The notes beneath the pieces were generated by a model, which worked only from the letters and a program-made list of their open reading frames with translations, was not told the DNA's origin and did no database searches. This document shows positions 35,269-43,452 of a DNA stretch of 64,000 nt, one piece after another. The position numbers and the translations under genes were made by a program. How positions within the stretch are numbered: the stretch's first letter is position 1; each line of letters opens with the position of its first letter. The DNA is from JBHEBG01 sp046557915 (GTDB taxonomy: Bacteria; Bacteroidota; Bacteroidia; Flavobacteriales; Flavobacteriaceae): NCBI RefSeq assembly GCF_046557915.1, contig NZ_JBHEBG010000001.1, positions 186,001 to 250,000 of the forward strand, written 5' to 3'.

Positions 35269-36381
35269 ATGGACAATTCTAAACGGATCTTGGTGGCCCC
35301 CTTAAATTGGGGATTAGGGCATGCTACAAGATGTATCCCATTAATTAATGCCTTGCTGCAAAGTGGTTTTGTCCCCGTAATTGCCTCGGATGGATTGGCC
35401 CTTGCACTACTACAAAAAGAGTTTCCGGGGTTAACTTCGGTAATACTTCCGTCTTATAATATCACATATGCCAAAAAAGGGAAAAACTTCAAGTTAAAAA
35501 TGATATGGGATTCACCAAAAATGCTAAAAGCGATCCGTAGGGAAAAGAAAGAGACCAAAGCCCTTGTTAGGTCTTTAAAGATAGGTGGTATAATTTCCGA
35601 CAACAGACTGGGTGTCTACAGCAAAAAAGTCCCCTGTGTCTTTATTACCCACCAGCTAAATGTGCTTACAGGAAACACTACATGGATGAGTTCTAAGGTG
35701 CATCAAAAAATTATTAAAAAGTTTGCGGAGTGCTGGATTCCCGATGTAGCGGGAACTCCCAATCTCTCGGGTAAGTTAGGGCACCTGAAAAAAACAAACT
35801 TGCGCATTAAGTACATAGGCCCACTCAGCAGGTTTAAAAGGACAAACCTTTCCATAGTGTATGACCTTATGATCCTTTTATCCGGACCAGAACCTCAGCG
35901 AACAATATTGGAAAACAAAATTACCGCCCAACTAAAGGAATATTCCGGTAGGGTACTCTTCGTTAGGGGGGTAGTTGAAGATGACATTAAAAGCAAAACC
36001 GAGATTTCCGAGAAATTGGTGGTTACTACTTATAACTATATGAAATCTGCCGAACTTCAAAAAGCTTTGGAAGAGAGCAATATGATACTTTGTCGCTCTG
36101 GGTATACCACCATAATGGATCTTGCCAAATTGGAAAAACCCGCATTTTTTATACCTACCCCTGGGCAATACGAACAAGAATATTTGGCAAAGCGCCTACA
36201 TAAAATGCGTATGGTACCATATAGCGGGCAAAACCAATTTACAATAGGAATGCTAAATTCGGTAGGTCAATTTAAGGGTCTTAAAAGTTTTGGCCCGGAA
36301 CTAAATTATGAGTCGTTATTTTCAGTCTTTTCTAGGGTAAAGGAAAATTCGGAACCCACGTCCACAACACTTTCTACATAA
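35269..36381 (+). CDS. MurG-like (GT-B) glycosyltransferase
   Basis: A 370-residue GT-B glycosyltransferase. The ATG at 35269 is chosen because the protein then begins MDNSKRILVAPLNWGLGHATR, the MurG-type acceptor-site loop GxGHATR. The C-terminal half holds the nucleotide-sugar binding segment CRSGYTTIMDLAKLEKPAFFIPTPGQYEQE, as in MurG. MurG itself is normally in the division cluster, so this probably acts on another lipid or surface glycan. It is convergent with the phoR-like gene and their 3' ends overlap by 76 bp. Confidence 0.85.
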   Translation: MDNSKRILVAPLNWGLGHATRCIPLINALLQSGFVPVIASDGLALALLQKEFPGLTSVILPSYNITYAKKGKNFKLKMIWDSPKMLKAIRREKKETKALVRSLKIGGIISDNRLGVYSKKVPCVFITHQLNVLTGNTTWMSSKVHQKIIKKFAECWIPDVAGTPNLSGKLGHLKKTNLRIKYIGPLSRFKRTNLSIVYDLMILLSGPEPQRTILENKITAQLKEYSGRVLFVRGVVEDDIKSKTEISEKLVVTTYNYMKSAELQKALEESNMILCRSGYTTIMDLAKLEKPAFFIPTPGQYEQEYLAKRLHKMRMVPYSGQNQFTIGMLNSVGQFKGLKSFGPELNYESLFSVFSRVKENSEPTSTTLST

Positions 36382-37361
36382 ATTTTTTCATCATGGGCTT
36401 CAATAATATGCTTTACAATGGATAGTCCCAACCCTGAGCCTCCTTCCCTTCTACTGCCGCTTTTGTCTACTCTGTAAAACCGTTCAAAAAGTCTGGGTAT
36501 GTGTTGGTGCGGGATACCTTCACCGTTATCGGTGATCCTAACGATAACCTTATTCTTTATTAGATTCTCCACGCTAACTTCCGTGGTACCGTTCTCTTGT
36601 CCATATTTTATGGAATTTACCAAGAGGTTGGATACTACCTGTTGAATTTTATCCCTATCTGCTTTTACATAAACCGGATGCTCATAATCCATATCAAAAG
36701 TGAGTGCAATGCTCTTTTTGGCAGCCTTCATCTCTAGGAGGTCGAACACATTCTGAATCAATTCAATAATATTGAAATCTTGCAATTCTAGATGAAGATC
36801 GCCAACTTCCAACTTGGTGATCAAATCCAAGTCTTTTACGATATAGATGAGTCGTTCCACGCCTTTATTGGCACGTTGCAAATATTTTTTTCTAACGTTT
36901 TTGTCCTCTAGCGCACCATCCAACAAAGTAAGGATATACCCTTGTACGGTAAACAAAGGTGTTTTTAATTCGTGCGATACGTTTCCTAAAAAATCTTTTC
37001 TATATTCCTCCCTAATCCTCAGCGTATCTATTTCTATCTTTTTGTCCAAGGCAAACTTTTCAATTTCCTTGGTCAATGTGGTCATATCTGTGGTAATGGT
37101 ACCGGAATCGAGCGTTTTAGATTCTAACAGGGAGACGTCATCGTAGATCTTTTTTATCCGTCTATAGATAAATTTTTCTATTCGTAACTGAATAATAAGA
37201 AAAGGGACAATGAAAGAAATAAGTCCAAAAAAAAGGAGCAACAACCAATCTGGCACATTGGCATACCAAAGAATAAGAACAGAGAAAGCAACTAAAATTA
37301 AAGCGATAAATAAGGCCGACCGGAAAGCAAACTTATATGACTTTTTTAGTCGTATCGCCAT
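36306..37361 (-). CDS. phoR: PhoR-type sensor histidine kinase
   Basis: A 351-residue membrane kinase. Two N-terminal helices (~14-31 and 39-57) have almost no periplasmic loop between them. A short linker is followed by the HisKA dimerisation domain (FLGNVSHELKTPL, phospho-acceptor His) and the HATPase domain with N box (LLVNSIKYG), G1 (DNGEGIP), F and G2 (GGSGLGLSI). The lack of a periplasmic sensor is typical of phosphate sensors, which are controlled by the Pst transporter/PhoU. It starts 1 bp inside the stop of phoB (TAATG). No pst or phoU genes are in the window. Confidence 0.88.
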   Translation of the reverse strand: MAIRLKKSYKFAFRSALFIALILVAFSVLILWYANVPDWLLLLFFGLISFIVPFLIIQLRIEKFIYRRIKKIYDDVSLLESKTLDSGTITTDMTTLTKEIEKFALDKKIEIDTLRIREEYRKDFLGNVSHELKTPLFTVQGYILTLLDGALEDKNVRKKYLQRANKGVERLIYIVKDLDLITKLEVGDLHLELQDFNIIELIQNVFDLLEMKAAKKSIALTFDMDYEHPVYVKADRDKIQQVVSNLLVNSIKYGQENGTTEVSVENLIKNKVIVRITDNGEGIPHQHIPRLFERFYRVDKSGSRREGGSGLGLSIVKHIIEAHDEKIYVESVVDVGSEFSFTLEKTENNDS

Positions 37362-38047
37362 TATAGAACAAACTTATACCCTACACCTTTGACCGTCTTA
37401 AAGTGGTTATCGCCTATTTTTTCCCGAAGTTTACGAATATGCACATCTATAGTACGGCCTCCTACCACAACTTCATTCCCCCATACTTTATCTAAGATAA
37501 CCTCTCTTTTAAAGACCTTGCTGGGTTTAGAGGTAAGTAAGGCCAACAGTTCAAACTCCTTACGAGGAAGAATAATCTCTTTTCCGTTGTTCTCAATTTT
37601 ATACTCTTCTCTATTGATTACGATATTGCCCACCTTTACAATATCTTCGGTCTCTGCGTTATCTTCTTTCAACCTTCTTAAAAGCGCCTTTACCTTGCTT
37701 ACCAATACTTTTGGCTTAATGGGCTTGGTAATATAATCATCCGCACCGGCATCAAAACCTGCCACTTGGGAATAATCTTCTCCACGAGCGGTTAAAAAGG
37801 TAATAATGGTATTTTCCAACCCGGGGGTTCTTCGCATTATTTCGCAGGCTTCAATACCATCCATTTCTGGCATCATAACATCCAAAACAATAAGGTGAGG
37901 TAGTTTTTTCTTGGCCTTTGCTACGCCTTCAAGACCATTTTTTGCAGTAAACACCTGATAGCCTTCGGCAGAGAGATTGTAGTTTACAATTTCCAAAATA
38001 TCCGGTTCATCATCTACCAATAAAATCTTGATATCTTTTTTTTTCAT
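37361..38047 (-). CDS. phoB: PhoB-type response regulator
   Basis: A 228-residue OmpR/PhoB-family regulator. The receiver domain has the acidic pocket (DDEPD), phospho-acceptor Asp in VLDVMMPEMDG, the switch Thr in FLTARG and Lys in YITKPIKP. A winged-helix DNA-binding domain follows (LTSKPSKVFKREVILDKVWG, RTIDVHIRKLREKIG). It is translationally coupled to phoR and divergent from a TonB-dependent receptor operon. The shared upstream region carries an 11-bp-phased TAAC array resembling Pho boxes. The phosphate role is inferred from architecture, context and these repeats, not proven. Confidence 0.88.
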   Translation of the reverse strand: MKKKDIKILLVDDEPDILEIVNYNLSAEGYQVFTAKNGLEGVAKAKKKLPHLIVLDVMMPEMDGIEACEIMRRTPGLENTIITFLTARGEDYSQVAGFDAGADDYITKPIKPKVLVSKVKALLRRLKEDNAETEDIVKVGNIVINREEYKIENNGKEIILPRKEFELLALLTSKPSKVFKREVILDKVWGNEVVVGGRTIDVHIRKLREKIGDNHFKTVKGVGYKFVL

Positions 38048-38072
38048 GAGCTAAAACATTGCTTATATCTCT

Positions 38073-38080
38073 CAAATGTA
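38073..38080 (-). promoter_or_regulatory. -7 promoter box for phoB-phoR
   Basis: The minus strand reads TACATTTG, an exact TAnnTTTG match, 25 nt before the phoB ATG. A TTTG on the minus strand (TTG at 38099-38101) sits 18 bp upstream, giving a complete -33/-7 promoter. Confidence 0.65.
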
Positions 38081-38108
38081 AATATAATACTATTACGACA
38101 AAGCCACT

Positions 38109-38186
38109 TAACATTGATTTAATATGCTAACGTTAAAGTAACGCTAATGCAATAAATGTTTAACATGCGGGTAACACGGCTTTAAC
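38109..38186 (+). promoter_or_regulatory. 11-bp-phased TAAC direct repeats (Pho-box-like operator)
   Basis: TAAC or TAAT starts at 38109, 38120, 38128, 38139, 38161, 38172 and 38183. The spacing is 11 bp within each group, and 38139 to 38161 is exactly 22 bp. The three right-hand copies read TTTAACATGCG, GGTAACACGGC and TTTAACGGC. Pho boxes bound by PhoB/PhoP dimers are direct repeats of 6-7 bp with 11-bp periodicity. The last copy ends about 15 bp before a TTCTTTG -7-like element and 43 bp before the receptor ATG, where it could replace the -33 element. Confidence 0.6.
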
Positions 38187-38228
38187 GGCACCTAGCGTTC
38201 TTTGCTGCTGAAATTGAAATTCAACCCG

Positions 38229-41051
38229 ATGAAACAACTTTTTACTTTTCTAATACTATTAGTAACCTTCCTTAGCAATGCGCAGGACACGGGAAGCATC
38301 GTAGGTAAATTAACTGATAAAGAGCTAAATAATGATCCCTTGGCATTTGCCAATGTAGTTATAAAGGGTACCACTAAAGGTACTACTTCAGATTTTGACG
38401 GCCTCTACGAAATTGATAATGTAGAACCGGGAACGTACATATTGGTCATTAGTTTTTTAGGATATGAAACCTTGGAAATTCCTAACGTAATTGTAGAAGC
38501 GGATAAGGTTACCCAAGTAAACACTGGTCTTGGTGCCACTAGTGTTGGGTTAGATGAAGTAGTGGTTACAACAAGCGCAAGGAAAGATTCGGAAATTGCC
38601 TTGTTATTGGAACAAAAGAGAGCTGTAGAAATAAAGGAATCCATAAGCGCGGAAGCACTTACCAGAAAAGGGATCGATGATGCGGCCGCGGCGGTAGCTC
38701 AAATTTCCGGTATCTCTAAACAGCAGGGATCTAGCAATGTTTACGTCAGGGGCCTTGGAGATCGATATCAGAACACTACAATGAATGGATTGTCCTTACC
38801 CTCCAATAATGTAAACAAGAAGAACATAGACCTAGATCTTTTCTCCTCTAGCATTATCGAAAACATATCTGTTAGCAAAGCCTATACCCCATCTTTTTAT
38901 GGAGATTTTGCGGCAGGTAACGTAAATATAGATTCTAAGGAATATTCCGGTGATGGATATTTCGAAGTTTCTTTGGGAAGCGGACTTAATTCTAACGCTT
39001 CAGGGGAAGATTTTGTAAGAAGCGAAGGGCCTAGTGACTTTGGTTTTTACAATAGGTATGATAATGATCCTTTTGCCATAGTACTTTCACATGGTGTGGA
39101 TCCTCAGGATTCTTGGTCGCCGATAAACTTTTCGGGAGCCGTTGAGGGAGGATACTCTTTCAATTTTGGAGACGAATCAAGACTCAGTTTTTTTGCAACC
39201 GGAAGCTTTAGTAACGGTTACGAACTACGTGAGGGTCCGGCCACCGATTTTACCAACGTACTTAAAGTAAATTTTCCCAATGTAAGGGAGTTTGCTTATA
39301 ATACCACTACAACGGCCTTAGGTAATATTACGTATAAAATAGACAACAACAATAAGGTAAAGTATAGCACTCTTTTTATAAACAGTTCTTCGGATAAAGT
39401 TGGATACTTTGGCACCGAAGGTAGGGGAACCAACCGTGATGCAATCTTAAATACGGATGAAGGTTTTTATATCATGAATGTTCAGTTTAATCAGGACATG
39501 ATCTTTGTGAACCAACTTACCGGCAGGCATACTTTTGATGAGAAATGGACGTTGGATTGGGGCGCTGGGTTCAATAAAGTGTTTTCCGATGAACCAGACA
39601 GAAAGAGGATCACCCTAGAGAACTACCAATTTGCTTTAGATGGGGACAATACCACAAATCCTGTATTCTATACCAATATTCCTTTTGATAACCAACGGTT
39701 TTTTCAGAGTATCGAAGATGATGAGCTCAACAGTTTTATCGATCTAGGAAACCAAATTTCGGAAAAAGTAAAACTAAACTTCGGGTACAACGGCAGAAGA
39801 AAAGAGCGTAGGTTCAACAGTATCAGATACGGCTACGATATTCAGGATCGAGACAATACCCCGGTTACGGACGTAAACAATTTCAATTCCATATTTAATG
39901 TAGATAACATCAACATACCTTCGGGGACAGGATTGTATGATCTCTTGGTCTTAAATCCAATAAGCAATGAAATAGGGAATAGAAACAGACCAGGACTCCC
40001 CGAAAACACATATAAAGGTAATTTAAATGTGCACAGTGCTTATGTTACGGCAGAGCTAAGCCTAGGGGAAAAATGGCTTTTGATACCCGGCATTCGAGTA
40101 GAATCTTTCGATCAAAAAGTAGTTTATGATGTTATAAACATAAATCCGGACGATCCTCGTTTCAGGGAAGTATATGAAAATATTTTCTTGCCAAGTTTAA
40201 ACGTTAGGTATGCGCTGAACGATGATACCAACCTACGTTTCTCCTTCAGTAAAACGGCCTCTTTTCCCGAATTTAAAGAAGTGGCCCCCTTTGTATATGA
40301 AGATGTTACACAAAGAATTGGCGGTAACCCGGATCTTCTTGGAGGCTTGGATGGTTCTGGTGCTACCTATTCGGATATATTCAATTTTGATCTAAAATAC
40401 GAGTGGTTTTTAGACCGAGGCGAAATTATTTCCTTAGCGGCTTTTGCCAAGACCATAAAAGATCCCGTAAACAGGGTTGTAGCAGCAGATGCTACCGGAA
40501 CACAACGTTATTTCCGCACGGGAGAACAGGCCGATATTTTCGGTGTAGAATTGGAGGTGAGAAAAAATCTCTTAAAAGACGAGGACGACAATGGAGTTGT
40601 TTCCGTGGGGCTTAATGCTGCCTACACCAACACAGATCAAGATTTAAAAGATATTCCTGCTGGCGAAGAAAACAGTTTTGGGACATCCTTTGACAGATCC
40701 TCGGACGAATTGGAAGGTGCTTCTTCTTTAATAGTAAACACAGATTTAAATTATAGTCCCACTTTCGGGAATTTTAAGCCCAAGGCAACCCTTGTGTTTT
40801 CCTATTTCTCCGACAGGATATTTGCCCTTGGTGCAGGTAGTCTGGGAAATATTGTGGAAAAAGCGGTACCCACCTTGGACTTTATTTGGAAAAATTCTTT
40901 TGGCGAGCACTTTGAAGCCAATTTATCAGCTAAAAATCTTCTCGATCCTGATATCTCCTTAGTAAGGGAAAATACAGGGATCGGAGATGTAACTATACGT
41001 GAGTATAACCTTGGGGTTAACGTTGGGCTAACCCTTAAATATAAATTTTAA
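38229..41051 (+). CDS. TonB-dependent outer-membrane receptor
   Basis: A 940-residue receptor. The ATG at 38229 starts a Sec signal (MKQLFTFLILLVTFLSNAQ). Residues ~22-105 are a carboxypeptidase-regulatory-like domain (GSIVGKLTDKE..., FDGLYEIDNVEPGTYILVISFLGYE). The plug follows (~110-230, including VYVRGLGDRYQNTTMNGL), then a beta-barrel ending in aromatic LKYKF. It imports a ligand across the outer membrane using TonB energy. It is divergent from phoB with the phased repeats in between, and 21 bp upstream of the beta-helix lipoprotein, suggesting an operon for a phosphate-related nutrient. No SusD-type partner is present. Confidence 0.93.
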   Translation: MKQLFTFLILLVTFLSNAQDTGSIVGKLTDKELNNDPLAFANVVIKGTTKGTTSDFDGLYEIDNVEPGTYILVISFLGYETLEIPNVIVEADKVTQVNTGLGATSVGLDEVVVTTSARKDSEIALLLEQKRAVEIKESISAEALTRKGIDDAAAAVAQISGISKQQGSSNVYVRGLGDRYQNTTMNGLSLPSNNVNKKNIDLDLFSSSIIENISVSKAYTPSFYGDFAAGNVNIDSKEYSGDGYFEVSLGSGLNSNASGEDFVRSEGPSDFGFYNRYDNDPFAIVLSHGVDPQDSWSPINFSGAVEGGYSFNFGDESRLSFFATGSFSNGYELREGPATDFTNVLKVNFPNVREFAYNTTTTALGNITYKIDNNNKVKYSTLFINSSSDKVGYFGTEGRGTNRDAILNTDEGFYIMNVQFNQDMIFVNQLTGRHTFDEKWTLDWGAGFNKVFSDEPDRKRITLENYQFALDGDNTTNPVFYTNIPFDNQRFFQSIEDDELNSFIDLGNQISEKVKLNFGYNGRRKERRFNSIRYGYDIQDRDNTPVTDVNNFNSIFNVDNINIPSGTGLYDLLVLNPISNEIGNRNRPGLPENTYKGNLNVHSAYVTAELSLGEKWLLIPGIRVESFDQKVVYDVININPDDPRFREVYENIFLPSLNVRYALNDDTNLRFSFSKTASFPEFKEVAPFVYEDVTQRIGGNPDLLGGLDGSGATYSDIFNFDLKYEWFLDRGEIISLAAFAKTIKDPVNRVVAADATGTQRYFRTGEQADIFGVELEVRKNLLKDEDDNGVVSVGLNAAYTNTDQDLKDIPAGEENSFGTSFDRSSDELEGASSLIVNTDLNYSPTFGNFKPKATLVFSYFSDRIFALGAGSLGNIVEKAVPTLDFIWKNSFGEHFEANLSAKNLLDPDISLVRENTGIGDVTIREYNLGVNVGLTLKYKF

Positions 41052-41072
41052 TTTTTTTTTAAATTCAAAACA

Positions 41073-42263
41073 ATGAAAAACAAGTTTTTATTTTTAGGTA
41101 TAGCCGCTGCTTTATTTATTGCATGTGAGAGCGACGATACCTCAGACATCGTAATAAACGATAACAGTGTAACTAATAACACCACAGGTGGTGGTGAGCC
41201 TCCTGCGGAGACGACTATTGACTTAAACGGTTTGTACTTGGAAGATTTAACCTTGGACCCCGCCATTGAATACATTATTACAGGACCGGTATTAATGGCT
41301 AGCGGTACCACATTGACCATCCCTGCAGGTATGACCATAAAAGCTGAGCCTATTGGCGTAAATGCTTACATCGCAATCCAACAAGGAGCTAAAATCAATG
41401 CTTCCGGTACATCTAGCAGTCCTATTGTATTGACCTCCAATGCCAGCAACCCTGCCGGTGGAGATTGGGGTGGTTTGGTGCTTTTGGGTAAAGCTCCCAT
41501 CAACTCAACACCGCTTGCCTCGGAAAACATTGCTACTTCTGAAGTGGGCGCCCTTGCCTACGGCGGAAATACCCCTGACGATGATTCCGGTACCATTGAG
41601 TACATGCGAATTGAGTATGCCGGTGGCGCCATTGACGGAAACGCAGAACTAAACGGACTTTCCGTTTATGCGGTAGGAAGTGCCACTACAATAGATTACG
41701 TTCAAGTATTTGAAGGATCTGACGATGGATTTGAATTTTTTGGTGGAACCGTAAATGCCAGTCATCTTGTTGTGGTTAATGCCGAAGATGATTCCATAGA
41801 CTGGACAGAAGGTTACGTAGGGACCCTAACCGACGTATATGTACAACATGGCACAACTCATGACAAAGGTTTTGAGTGCGATGGTTACAACACGGATTTT
41901 AGCAACGAGTCCGGAGAATTCTCCAAACCAACCGTCACCAATGTAACTGTAATTGGCGCCAACGATGCTGGTGAAGCTATAAGGCTACGTGCAGGAACCC
42001 AAGGTTTGTTTACCAACGTGCTTATACAAGATTTTGACGAAGCTTTTGATCTTGATGGTGATGCTGGTGACAACCCAACCGGACAAGGTGTGTTGGATGA
42101 CAATCTAATGGTTACCGATGTAACTTTTACCAATGTTGTAACAAAACTTAAGAACGATACCACCTTTATTTTTACCGAAGCCGATTTTATCGCCGGAGAC
42201 GGTAATGGAACTGGGACAGATATTGCTACCTGGGGTGCAGGGTGGACCGTAGGTATCAACTAA
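41073..42263 (+). CDS. Beta-helix surface lipoprotein, receptor partner
   Basis: A 396-residue lipoprotein (AAALFIAC lipobox, Cys18) with a Thr/Asn-rich tether and then short repeating beta-strand turns rich in Gly, Asn and Asp (GTTLTIPAGMTIKAEP, GDWGGLVLLGKAPIN, DDGFEFFGGTVNASHL, DDSIDWTEGY). This pattern fits a right-handed parallel beta-helix, the fold of many carbohydrate- or polyanion-binding proteins. It lies 21 bp after the TonB-dependent receptor and ends at a strong terminator, so the two form an operon in which it may take the place of a SusD-type ligand-binding lipoprotein. No catalytic residues can be named. Confidence 0.75.
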   Translation: MKNKFLFLGIAAALFIACESDDTSDIVINDNSVTNNTTGGGEPPAETTIDLNGLYLEDLTLDPAIEYIITGPVLMASGTTLTIPAGMTIKAEPIGVNAYIAIQQGAKINASGTSSSPIVLTSNASNPAGGDWGGLVLLGKAPINSTPLASENIATSEVGALAYGGNTPDDDSGTIEYMRIEYAGGAIDGNAELNGLSVYAVGSATTIDYVQVFEGSDDGFEFFGGTVNASHLVVVNAEDDSIDWTEGYVGTLTDVYVQHGTTHDKGFECDGYNTDFSNESGEFSKPTVTNVTVIGANDAGEAIRLRAGTQGLFTNVLIQDFDEAFDLDGDAGDNPTGQGVLDDNLMVTDVTFTNVVTKLKNDTTFIFTEADFIAGDGNGTGTDIATWGAGWTVGIN

Positions 42264-42284
42264 TTCCGGACAACAATATAGTTT

Positions 42285-42313
42285 AAAAAACCCCGCCGTG
42301 AGTGGGGTTTTTT
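42285..42313 (+). terminator. Intrinsic terminator of the receptor operon
   Basis: AAAAAACCCC (42285-42294) pairs with GGGGTTTTTT (42304-42313) around a 9-nt loop, 22 bp after the stop of the beta-helix lipoprotein gene. The hairpin ends in a T tract. Confidence 0.9.
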
Positions 42314-42531
42314 ATATTCTTCCCCTATCAATTTCAACAAATAGGCAGAACTTTTTCTTTTTAGGGTATACCGTTCAACGAAAATTTCAAAAAACGATAA
42401 AAAAATCTCAACTTTTTCCGGTCAAATGCTAAAAAAAATTAAAAAATATGCGCTTCATGTACCCTTTTTTACATCTTGGCTAAATTTTTGTAGTTATCTG
42501 GCTAATTATGAACATCAAAGGCCAAAATTAT

Positions 42532-42539
42532 TATCTTTG
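42532..42539 (+). promoter_or_regulatory. -7 promoter box for small T9SS gene 1
   Basis: TATCTTTG is an exact TAnnTTTG match, ending 15 nt before the ATG at 42555. The remaining ~240 bp between the terminator and this box hold no recognisable gene. Confidence 0.6.
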
Positions 42540-42554
42540 CGTATATATTTATCT

Positions 42555-42863
42555 ATGAAGCACTTTTACCTACTTATACTCTTCTTAGTAACTTCTTTAG
42601 GTTTTTCCCAAGATAACCCTGGCAGGGGCAATATTGAGGGATTTAAACTATATCCCAATCCTACTACCAACGGAAAAGTTTACATTAGCACTTCCCAAAA
42701 TGCACCGAAAAACATACTTATTTACGATGTTTTGGGCACTCAGGTCCTAGAGACCACCATATTGGGCAGGGAACTGAATATTTCAGATTTGGATGCCGGT
42801 GTTTATGTACTCCGTGTTTTTGAAAAGGATAAAGTGGCTACTCGTAAGCTGATCATAAAGTAA
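42555..42863 (+). CDS. Minimal T9SS sorting-domain protein 1
   Basis: A 102-residue exported protein: Sec signal (MKHFYLLILFLVTSLGFSQ) plus little more than a type A T9SS C-terminal sorting domain (FKLYPNPTTNGKVYI, ILIYDVLGTQVLE, LDAGVYVLRV, TRKLIIK). The ATG at 42555 is chosen for the signal and the promoter box; an in-frame ATG at 42426 would bury it. Sorting domains normally direct large cargo to the surface, yet only ~15 residues (DNPGRGNIEG) lie between signal and domain. A similar second copy follows. Function unknown. Confidence 0.85.
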   Translation: MKHFYLLILFLVTSLGFSQDNPGRGNIEGFKLYPNPTTNGKVYISTSQNAPKNILIYDVLGTQVLETTILGRELNISDLDAGVYVLRVFEKDKVATRKLIIK

Positions 42864-42889
42864 TACGGTCCTTTTAAGGAAGTATGCAC

Positions 42890-42921
42890 TTTGCTGATTT
42901 TCAGCAAATAACTTCATTTTT
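42890..42921 (+). terminator. Possible weak terminator after T9SS gene 1
   Basis: TTTGCTGA (42890-42897) pairs perfectly with TCAGCAAA (42901-42908) around a 3-nt loop. A T-rich stretch begins only 8 nt later, so termination efficiency is doubtful. Confidence 0.4.
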
Positions 42922-43062
42922 TATATCGATAAAAAGTAGAAAAATCCGACGAAATGATGGGTGGTTCGATTTTACCTACAAAAAACCTTGTTTCACAACA
43001 TTTTATGCGCGTGCTGTGGTACCTTCCTTATATTTACAGTGTTGATCCCAAATCAATACCAA

Positions 43063-43386
43063 ATGAAAAAAATCTACTTCGCCATTTTTATGGTGTTTAC
43101 CGTGGTAATGTCAGCACAAGAGGTGGTAGATACGAGCCAACTCACCAACGCTGAGAATATCAGTTTTAAACTGTATCCCAATCCTGCTTTTGACGATGTG
43201 GTCTATGTAACCACAAAAAGAAACAGCACCAAGGAAATTGTTGTTTACGATGTTTTTGGAGAAGTAGTTTTACGCGATAGAATTTTTAACCATGCTCTGA
43301 ATATTTCTCGCCTGGTTCCAGGTGTTTATGTACTTCAGGTTACCGAGAATCAAAATACCATGACCAGAAAACTGGTCGTAAAATAA
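43063..43386 (+). CDS. Minimal T9SS sorting-domain protein 2
   Basis: A 107-residue paralogue of the preceding protein, about half identical over the sorting domain. The ATG at 43063 starts the signal MKKIYFAIFMVFTVVMSAQ. The mature part is only ~20 residues (EVVDTSQLTNAENIS) followed by the sorting domain (FKLYPNPAFDDVVYV, IVVYDVFGEVVL, LVPGVYVLQV, TRKLVVK). An in-frame ATG at 42961 is rejected because it would hide the signal. No cargo domain. It ends 66 bp before the LuxE-like gene. Confidence 0.85.
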   Translation: MKKIYFAIFMVFTVVMSAQEVVDTSQLTNAENISFKLYPNPAFDDVVYVTTKRNSTKEIVVYDVFGEVVLRDRIFNHALNISRLVPGVYVLQVTENQNTMTRKLVVK

Positions 43387-43428
43387 TCTGTCTCCCTTTT
43401 AGGCACCAAGATCGGGTTTTTAATTTGC

Positions 43429-43436
43429 TACTTTTG
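43429..43436 (+). promoter_or_regulatory. -7 promoter box for the LuxE-like gene
   Basis: TACTTTTG is an exact TAnnTTTG match, ending 16 nt before the ATG at 43453. Confidence 0.55.
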
Positions 43437-43452
43437 TGTTAGTAAAAAGAAG

